This document shows, piece after piece, positions 12,412 to 17,517 of a DNA stretch of 17,517 nucleotides. This DNA comes from Bacillota bacterium (lineage in GTDB: Bacteria > Bacillota > Clostridia > Christensenellales > SZUA-584). The translations under genes and the position numbers were made by a program. The first letter of the stretch is position 1, and every line of letters starts with the position of its first letter. The stretch is taken from the NCBI GenBank assembly GCA_023460085.1, contig JAEWRI010000035.1:1-17517 (forward strand), written 5' to 3'. The notes beneath the pieces are model-generated. The model made no database searches, was not told the origin of the DNA, and saw nothing but the letters and a program-made list of their open reading frames with translations.

Positions 12412-15093
12412 CTATGCTGTCTCTTCTTTTCCGCAGCAGTTTTTGTATTTTTTACCGCTCCCGCACGGGCAGGGCGAATTACGGCCCACTTTGTTGCCGC
12501 TCGAATCCATGGCTTTTTTGGGCGCGGGTGTAATCTCCTTGGGCGCTTCCCTGTGCTCCGGCCTACTGGTCACTTTAACATGATAAAGCATGGTCAGCGT
12601 ATCCTGCTGGATTTCGCGGATCATATCCTCAAACATATCAAAGCCTTCGCGCCGATACTCTATGATGGGGTCGCGCTGGCCGTAAGCCCGAAGACCGATG
12701 CCCTGACGCAGTTGATCCATGGCGTCGATATGGGCCATCCACTTCTGATCCACCACGCGCAGCAGCAGTATGCGTTCTATTTCGCGCATGCTTTGTCCGA
12801 CAGAGTCAATCTCCTCTTCCTTCTTCTGATAAAGATCATGCGCCATTTCGAGAATATGCTCCCGTGCTTTTTCGCGGCTGAGATTTCTCACATCCACACC
12901 GTGGAACAATTCCTTGCCCTTGGGCAAAAAGATCTTCCCGAAATACTCTGTCAGGCCGGCAATGTCCCATTCCTCCGGCAATGCGCCTTCACCGCAGTAC
13001 ACGGAGAGCATGCTGTCCGTCAGGGTCTCCAGCATGTCCATGATGCTGTCATGCACATCAGCGCCCGTCAGTACGGTGCGGCGCTGGGAGTATATCAGCT
13101 CGCGCTGCTTATTCATCACGTCGTCGTACTGCAGCACGCTCTTGCGGATCTCAAAGTTTCGGTATTCAATACGCTTCTGCGCGCCCTCTATCTGTTTGGT
13201 CAGCAGCCCGAAGGTGAGCGGAATATCGTCCTCCTTGCTCACTGAAGAGAGTATGCCCTGTATGCGTTCCCCTCCAAAGCGGCGCATCAGATCGTCCTCG
13301 AGCGATATGAAGAATACCGACGAGCCGGGGTCTCCCTGGCGGCCGCTGCGGCCGCGCAGCTGATTATCGATTCGGCGAGACTCGTGCCGTTCCGTACCCA
13401 CAATGTGCAGACCGCCCAGCGATGCCACCTCTTCGTGTTCCGGCTGCATGCTCTTCTTATGGCCCTCCAGCAGCTCGCTGAAGCGTTTGCGGGCGTTCAG
13501 GATTTCCTCGTCGTCGGTAGGCGCGTGGCTGACGCTTTGCTCTATCATCTCGTCGGTATAACCTTCGCGCATCATGTCGGAACGCGCGGAAAAATCCGGG
13601 TTGCCGCCCAGAATGATATCTGTGCCACGTCCAGCCATGTTCGTCGCGATGGTAACGGCGGCCTTCTTGCCCGCCTGTGCGACGATCATCGCTTCCTTTT
13701 CATGATGCTTGGCGTTCAGCACGTTGTGCTTGACGCCTACGCGTGTGAGCATGCCCGAAAGCATCTCGGACTTTTCCACAGACACGGTACCCACCAGCAC
13801 CGGCCTGCCAGTGCTGTGCACGCGTTTGATTTCCTCTACCACCGCGCGGAACTTGCCCTTCTCTGTGGCGTAGATCACATCGTTGTTGTCGGAACGTATC
13901 ATAGGCTTGTTGGACGGAATCTCTACGACGTCCAAACCGTAAATGCCCTGGAATTCATCCTCCTCCGTCTTGGCGGTACCCGTCATGCCCGAAAGCTTTT
14001 TGTACATGCGGAAGTAGTTCTGGAAGGTAATCGTAGCGAGCGTCTTGCTTTCGCGCTCCACGCGCACGCCCTCCTTGGCCTCTATTGCCTGGTGCAGCCC
14101 TTCGGAATAGCGCCTGCCGAACATCAGACGCCCCGTAAACTCATCCACGATGATGACTTCACCATTCTTTACGACGTAGTCGATGTCGCGCTTCATGATA
14201 TGGTTTGCCTTGAGCGCCTGATTGATGTGGTGGTTAAGCTCCGTGTTTTCAATATCAGAAAGGTTTTCCAAACCAAACGCCTTTTCGGATTTGGCAACGC
14301 CTTCTTCCGTCAGATTGATAGCCTTAAGCTTTTCGTCTATCACAAAATCTTCTTCGATACGCAGCGATTTCACGAAGCGATTGACCGTCATGTACATATC
14401 GGTGCTCTTGTCTCCTGCGCCCGATATGATCAGCGGTGTTCTTGCTTCGTCGATGAGTATGCTGTCCACCTCGTCCACAACCGCAAAGTTTAAATCGCGC
14501 TGGACCATGCGGGACTTGTGAATCACCATATTGTCACGCAGGTAGTCGAAGCCGAATTCGTTATTGGTTCCGTATACGATATCCGCTGCATAGCTGTCCT
14601 TCCGCGCGTCAGGCGGAACATCGTGTATCACCAGACCGACCGTATATCCCAGAAACGTGTAGAGCTTACCCATCCATTCGGAGTCGCGCTTGGCAAGGTA
14701 ATCGTTGACCGTCACGACATGCACGCCTTTGCCGGTGAGCGCGTTGAGGCACACTGCCAGCGTAGCCGCAAGCGTTTTGCCTTCGCCTGTCTTCATCTCT
14801 GCAATGCGCCCCTGATGAAGCACGATGCCTCCGATGAGCTGCACGTAGAAATGGCGCATGCCCAGCACGCGCTCGGAAGCTTCCCGTACCTGTGCAAAAA
14901 CCTCCGGAAGCAGATCGTCCAGGGCTTCGCCCTCGGCCGCCCGCTTCCGGTACTCTTCTGTTTTGGATTTCAATTCGCTGTCGCTTAGGGCTGCAAACTC
15001 CGGGGCCAAGGCTTCCACCTTGTCCGCAATGCGCCGCAGCTTTTTAATTCTGGATTCGTTACTGCCGGACAATACATCTCTGATAAATCCCAT
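12412..15093 (-). CDS. secA: Preprotein translocase ATPase SecA
   Basis: 893 residues. SecA drives secreted proteins through SecYEG using ATP. Visible motifs are Walker A MKTGEGKT (100-107), the DEVD box with SILIDEARTPL (207-221), helicase motifs in the second nucleotide-binding fold (NMAGRGTDIILGG and ERHESRRIDNQLRGRSGRQG), and a C-terminal SEC-C zinc motif Cys875-x-Cys877-x8-Cys886-Cys887. The ATG at 15093 (MGFIRDVLSG) has AAGGGG five bases upstream and lies 39 bases from the promoter at 15132-15160. The open frame extends to 15210, but that would cross the promoter. It heads the secA-prfB-flavodoxin operon. The signal peptide of the large protein at 1-4537 would make it a client of this system. 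Confidence 0.97.
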   Translation of the reverse strand: MGFIRDVLSGSNESRIKKLRRIADKVEALAPEFAALSDSELKSKTEEYRKRAAEGEALDDLLPEVFAQVREASERVLGMRHFYVQLIGGIVLHQGRIAEMKTGEGKTLAATLAVCLNALTGKGVHVVTVNDYLAKRDSEWMGKLYTFLGYTVGLVIHDVPPDARKDSYAADIVYGTNNEFGFDYLRDNMVIHKSRMVQRDLNFAVVDEVDSILIDEARTPLIISGAGDKSTDMYMTVNRFVKSLRIEEDFVIDEKLKAINLTEEGVAKSEKAFGLENLSDIENTELNHHINQALKANHIMKRDIDYVVKNGEVIIVDEFTGRLMFGRRYSEGLHQAIEAKEGVRVERESKTLATITFQNYFRMYKKLSGMTGTAKTEEDEFQGIYGLDVVEIPSNKPMIRSDNNDVIYATEKGKFRAVVEEIKRVHSTGRPVLVGTVSVEKSEMLSGMLTRVGVKHNVLNAKHHEKEAMIVAQAGKKAAVTIATNMAGRGTDIILGGNPDFSARSDMMREGYTDEMIEQSVSHAPTDDEEILNARKRFSELLEGHKKSMQPEHEEVASLGGLHIVGTERHESRRIDNQLRGRSGRQGDPGSSVFFISLEDDLMRRFGGERIQGILSSVSKEDDIPLTFGLLTKQIEGAQKRIEYRNFEIRKSVLQYDDVMNKQRELIYSQRRTVLTGADVHDSIMDMLETLTDSMLSVYCGEGALPEEWDIAGLTEYFGKIFLPKGKELFHGVDVRNLSREKAREHILEMAHDLYQKKEEEIDSVGQSMREIERILLLRVVDQKWMAHIDAMDQLRQGIGLRAYGQRDPIIEYRREGFDMFEDMIREIQQDTLTMLYHVKVTSRPEHREAPKEITPAPKKAMDSSGNKVGRNSPCPCGSGKKYKNCCGKEETA

Positions 15094-15131
15094 AGTTTCC
15101 CCTTTTTCCACGGCTGAGGCCGCATGCGTAT

Positions 15132-15160
15132 ATTCTACCATTGCACACCCCGCAAGGCAA
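15132..15160 (-). promoter_or_regulatory. Promoter of the secA operon
   Basis: -35 TTGCCT (15155-15160), 17-base spacer, -10 TAGAAT (15132-15137) preceded by TGG (extended -10). The predicted start near 15125 gives a leader of about 32 bases to the secA ATG. Confidence 0.7.
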
Positions 15161-15240
15161 CTGTTTGGGCGTACAAAAGCCAGACATGACCAATCTGCCA
15201 TGCCCCACAATTTAAATAAAAGCAGCTTGTAGCGCGCTGG

Positions 15241-15280
15241 CCGGCGTTACGGGCGCCGCCGCTGGGCGGCGCCGCGCCGG
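15241..15280. repeat. Very GC-rich nested palindrome upstream of secA
   Basis: An inner perfect 9-base stem GGCGCCGCC / GGCGGCGCC (15252-15260, 15265-15273) with a GCTG loop sits inside an outer CCGGCG / CGCCGG stem (15241-15246, 15275-15280). It lies about 80 bases upstream of the secA -35 and marks the junction between GC-rich DNA on the left and AT-rich DNA on the right. No T run follows on either strand, so I do not call it a terminator. Confidence 0.7.
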
Positions 15281-15379
15281 TGGGGAGATGATATGCGCGA
15301 ATTCTGGGGGGTCATCGCGCAAACAAAAAGTAATATGCTTTTTCCAGTGTATAACCAGTATATATCATAATTCAGTACG

Positions 15380-15410
15380 AACGAAAAATCTTCACCCGAA
15401 AAAGGTGATT
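15380..15410 (-). terminator. Probable terminator of the LuxR-type gene
   Basis: Minus-strand ATCACC pairs with GGTGA around a TTTTTCG loop and is followed by AGATTTTT. The stem is short, but position (about 45 bases after the stop) and the T run fit. The rest of 15281-15380 holds only a weak GC hairpin (TGCGCGA / TCGCGCA) and no gene. Confidence 0.45.
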
Positions 15411-15451
15411 TCAGAAGACATACGTTTTACTTCACAAAAACTTAACATTTG

Positions 15452-16834
15452 TTATAACATCATTTTTTCAAACAATTCTGATTTTCGCCGAACCCCCAGC
15501 TTTGAATAAACGTTTTTGATGTGTGTTTTTACAGTGTTTTCACTGAGATAAAGTTCATCCGCAATCAGCTTACACGTCTTTCCTTTCAACATCAATGATA
15601 CAATTTGCTTTTCTCTGTCCGTCAGCCCATCCATTCCTGCCGCTATGCCATCTTCCGAGTGTTCCGATATAGCCGTTGGTGCTGCATCGGCCCCCTGCTT
15701 CAATAATGAAGAAAGCGAACGATGAAGCAAAGGTAATATTACGAGTGTTACCGAAATAAGTGCCAGTATAATGATGGTTACTTTCATGTCCGTAATGAAA
15801 GCGCCATAATAAGCAATTGCCTTTCCCGCCAAGTTTCCTGCCACACTTGCGCCAAATCCAAGCCCGACAATCAATGCCGCATTTTTAGGCGTATCCAGCA
15901 TTTCCCCCAGCATACCCCACCAAAAAACGTCATAGATCGCCCATCCACCCATCAGCAAAGTAAATATAAACAGGAAGCCGCCTTCAGTTTTTTGAAACAG
16001 TAAATAGCCAACAAACGCAAAGCCTATCATACTGATTGCAACATAAAGTATATTGTCGCGATCCTCAGAACGGATCAAACGTTTTATGATGATAGCTGAA
16101 CAAACATAGGGAACCAGACAATACCAACTCTTCAGCCATTCAATATGATAGAATTTTGGACCGATGAAACCCATCATAATACCAAAGTCCAAAGAAACTA
16201 CCAGTATAAATAAACATAAAAACAACATTGCCCTGGCCAATTTTCGTTTTTCAGTTCTGGATATCACTAATTCAGATTTTTCTTTTATGGGTAAGTTCCT
16301 CGCAGTGATAATTCCAAGCAGCGGAATAGCGAGCATCAATGCAATTCCTGCATAAAACGAAATATACAATGTATTGAGATTCGTTAAGGTCTTAATTACT
16401 GAAATAGAAATAATCAAATTTACCGCTGTGCCGAATCGCTGTTGCGTAGGAACAAGTTCTTTTACAAAATACCCACATGATGCAAAGCACCCGCATGCCA
16501 ATGCAGTGGACACCATTAAAGATATAACACAAACCCAAAACGGTGCGAATGCAAGTATAAAACCAGCAAAAATGCAAATAGAAAATGAAATGATCAATAA
16601 AATTCTGGAAGCCCGCATGTTCCGAATCAAGAGCCCGCCCAGCAAAAAACCGATCGTCTGTGCAATCATAGAAAGCGTTAACAAGTCGCGGGAGTTTGCA
16701 TGAATGCGCTTTGCCATGCCATACAGCATATAACCCTCGGAGGATACGGATACTATCCAACCTCCCAACAGCGCAATTACCGTCAATGAAATCGCACGCA
16801 TATCATGGGGAAACCGCATTGTTTTCAGCTTCAT
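15452..16834 (-). CDS. Membrane-embedded LuxR-type regulator (12-helix MFS-like domain plus C-terminal HTH)
   Basis: About 460 residues. The first ~370 residues contain roughly 12 hydrophobic helices arranged like a major facilitator. A Ser/Gly/Ala-rich linker (SLLKQGADAAPTAISEHSE) then leads to a complete LuxR/GerE helix-turn-helix with LTDREKQIVSLMLKG, CKLIADELYLSENTVKTHI and YSKLGVRRK. Proteins of this plan are common in gut Actinobacteria such as Eggerthella and occur in some Firmicutes; they are thought to couple a membrane-sensed small molecule to transcription of neighbouring genes, but few are characterised. The ATG at 16834 is chosen for the AGGGAAGGA nine bases upstream; an open extension to a TTG at 16891 runs into the leader inverted repeat. 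The gene is distinctly AT-rich compared with secA, with no partner gene beside it, suggesting transfer. Confidence 0.88.
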   Translation of the reverse strand: MKLKTMRFPHDMRAISLTVIALLGGWIVSVSSEGYMLYGMAKRIHANSRDLLTLSMIAQTIGFLLGGLLIRNMRASRILLIISFSICIFAGFILAFAPFWVCVISLMVSTALACGCFASCGYFVKELVPTQQRFGTAVNLIISISVIKTLTNLNTLYISFYAGIALMLAIPLLGIITARNLPIKEKSELVISRTEKRKLARAMLFLCLFILVVSLDFGIMMGFIGPKFYHIEWLKSWYCLVPYVCSAIIIKRLIRSEDRDNILYVAISMIGFAFVGYLLFQKTEGGFLFIFTLLMGGWAIYDVFWWGMLGEMLDTPKNAALIVGLGFGASVAGNLAGKAIAYYGAFITDMKVTIIILALISVTLVILPLLHRSLSSLLKQGADAAPTAISEHSEDGIAAGMDGLTDREKQIVSLMLKGKTCKLIADELYLSENTVKTHIKNVYSKLGVRRKSELFEKMML

Positions 16835-16877
16835 ATTACTGCATCCTTCCCTCATGAGGCACTTATTCTTCATAACA

Positions 16878-16916
16878 ATAACAGCTCCCAAATAGTTGTG
16901 CTATTAACGCTGTTAT
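16878..16916. repeat. Nested inverted repeat in the LuxR-gene leader
   Basis: ATAACAGC (16878-16885) pairs with GCTGTTAT (16909-16916), enclosing AATAG (16891-16895) and CTATT (16901-16905) around a TTGTG centre. It lies between the predicted promoter and the start codon, so it could be an operator for autoregulation or an RNA hairpin; sequence alone does not decide. Confidence 0.55.
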
Positions 16917-16966
16917 ATTTTAATCGTAGTTATTATATCGCAAATATACGCAGATGTAATTACGAA

Positions 16967-16996
16967 ATTATACTATAAAAATATCATAATCATCAA
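16967..16996 (-). promoter_or_regulatory. Probable promoter of the LuxR-type gene
   Basis: -35 TTGATG (16991-16996), 18-base spacer, perfect -10 TATAAT (16967-16972). A second TATAAT (near 16934) lacks a good -35. The region is so AT-rich that chance matches are likely. From here to 17120 I see no gene. Confidence 0.4.
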
Positions 16997-17124
16997 ATTT
17001 CTCTTGTCATTCTACATGCAATTTAGTGTTTGAGAAACGCTGCTGACGTTTATTCAAAGCTTTCAATCATTTTTTGACTAGGCCTGTACGACTCACTAGT
17101 ATTTCTCATCATACTGCCTGAATC

Positions 17125-17220
17125 AAAAAAAGGCACTAATGGCCTGTCTGGCTCCCCAAGAGGGTTTACCCTTCGGGCATCTCGTGTGCCTTTATCACCA
17201 TCCTCTGGATGAGGCGCACT
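17125..17220 (-). ncRNA. Structured rRNA-operon trailer or decayed tRNA unit
   Basis: Downstream of the tRNA terminator the minus strand folds into successive hairpins: CATCC-AGA-GGATG (17199-17211), GGCA-TGCC (17176-17190), AGGGT-AA-ACCCT (17161-17172) and finally AGGC-GCCT followed by seven T residues (17125-17145). It does not fit a tRNA cloverleaf and I recognise no RNA family. It may be a processed trailer, a small RNA, or remains of a lost tRNA gene. Confidence 0.4.
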
Positions 17221-17304
17221 CGTTTCAATCCAAATTATTTTTCATCAGATAGAAAAACAGGCACTAATGGCCTGCTTTTCTATCTGGCTCCCCAGGTAGG
17301 GTTT
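17131..17304 (-). repeat. Direct repeat of tRNA-Asn 3' end plus terminator core
   Basis: Two blocks occur 128 bases apart in the same orientation. Each has, on the minus strand, AAACCCT, then (C)TGGGGAGCCAGA, then AGGCCATTAGTGCCT and a T run. Copy A (17259-17304) includes the real tRNA-Asn 3' end. Copy B (17131-17167) has the same elements, but with no intact tRNA body before it. The match suggests decayed duplication of a tRNA-terminator unit. Confidence 0.75.
17247..17284 (-). terminator. Terminator after tRNA-Asn
   Basis: GATAGAAAA-G-CAGGC pairs with GCCTG-T-TTTTCTATC (one G-T pair) around CATTAGT, with a T run inside the 3' arm. It starts immediately after the encoded CCA of tRNA-Asn and ends the rRNA-tRNA transcript, possibly leakily since a second terminator lies at 17125-17145. 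Confidence 0.75.
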
Positions 17305-17359
17305 GAACCTACGACCCTCCGGTTAACAGCCGGATGCTCTACCGCTGAGCTACTGAGGA
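17285..17359 (-). tRNA. tRNA-Asn (anticodon GTT)
   Basis: 75 bases including an encoded CCA. The acceptor arms TCCTCAG and CTGGGGA pair throughout, the D arm reads AGCTCAGCGGTAGAGC, the anticodon loop is CTGTTAA with GTT at 17327-17325, and the T arm is GTAGGTTCAAACCCTAC. It lies 8 bases after the 5S rRNA and is co-transcribed with it. Confidence 0.97.
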
Positions 17360-17367
17360 AAATTGAA

Positions 17368-17483
17368 TCCGGCAGCTACCTACCCTCCCAGGCCGTTGCC
17401 AGCCAAGTACTATCGGCGTATAAGGGCTTAACTTCTGTGTTCGGTATGGGAACAGGTGGATCCCCTTAGCTATCGCCACCGGA
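17368..17483 (-). rRNA. rrf: 5S ribosomal RNA
   Basis: About 116 bases, with the universal core CCGAACACAGAAGTTAAGC, the GATAGTACTTGGCTGG region and complementary ends (TCCGGTGGC and GCTGCCGGA). It is the penultimate gene of an rRNA operon read right to left. The 23S gene must lie beyond the right edge; bases 17484-17517 are the 23S-5S spacer. Confidence 0.97.
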
Positions 17484-17517
17484 AATTTATGAACTTTTTA
17501 ATGCTCCCGGCTGAGTG

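Noticed and set aside
13384..14493. 369-codon plus-strand open frame
   Set aside because: It is fully antisense to secA, rich in His/Arg and Leu as expected of a shadow frame, with no family resemblance.
15094..15210. Longer N-terminus for SecA
   Set aside because: The extra 39 codons cover the secA promoter, and MGFIRDVLSG with AAGGGG upstream is the normal beginning.
15294..15321. TGCGCGA / TCGCGCA hairpin as terminator
   Set aside because: No T run on either strand and a long loop; the hairpin at 15380-15410 is the better terminator for the upstream gene.
17209..17469. Open frame of 86 codons on the plus strand
   Set aside because: It runs antisense through tRNA-Asn and 5S rRNA; the APQVGFEPTTLRLTAG stretch is the well-known false protein translated from tRNA genes.

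Overview
The window reads as chromosomal DNA from a spore-forming, low-to-mid GC Clostridia-type Firmicute. The evidence is a yabP-yabQ-divIC sporulation/division cluster, a secA-prfB pair, strong Shine-Dalgarno sites, type I cyclic-dinucleotide riboswitches and an rRNA operon ending in 5S-tRNA-Asn. I cannot name the species; a gut-associated clostridial lineage is plausible but unproven. No CRISPR array, transposase or phage gene is visible.

Layout. (1) 1-4537, minus: the first ~1512 codons of a huge secreted, repeat-built surface protein that runs off the left edge. Its 5' leader (4538-4971) holds a good sigma-A promoter followed by two complete riboswitch-plus-terminator units in series. 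Both aptamers belong to the c-di-GMP-I (GEMM-I) class. They differ at the ligand-contacting position equivalent to G20 of the Vibrio Vc2 aptamer: G in the first, A in the second. In known examples A at this position shifts recognition toward 3',3'-cGAMP. This two-input leader is the most interesting item in the window. (2) 5053-6632, minus: two translationally coupled patatin-like proteins, the first with intact catalytic motifs and the second with the nucleophilic serine replaced by glycine. (3) 6881-8086, plus: a PlsC-type acyltransferase with a C-terminal zinc-ribbon-like segment, overlapping by its stop codon a convergent Ppx/GppA phosphatase (8083-8979). (4) 9070-10091, minus: yabP, yabQ and a DivIC/FtsB-like gene, closed by a UUCG-loop terminator. 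(5) 10260-10490, plus: an unrecognised 76-residue protein. (6) 10515-15093, minus: secA, prfB and a flavodoxin-ferredoxin (EFR1-type) gene in one tight operon with its own promoter. (7) 15452-16834, minus: an AT-rich gene for a 12-helix membrane protein fused to a LuxR-type DNA-binding domain, set between secA and the rRNA operon and probably acquired. (8) 17125-17483, minus: the end of an rRNA operon (5S, tRNA-Asn, terminator) followed by a second, degenerate copy of the tRNA 3' end plus terminator.

How it fits together. Regions 4-6 are housekeeping (division/sporulation, protein export, translation termination). Regions 2-3 suggest membrane phospholipid turnover and re-acylation. Regions 1 and 7 are the accessory, environment-facing part: a large adhesin-like protein gated by second messengers, and a sensory or transport-like LuxR regulator. 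Coordinates of starts were chosen from Shine-Dalgarno spacing and promoter positions, not from the longest open frame. RNA folds were done by hand.
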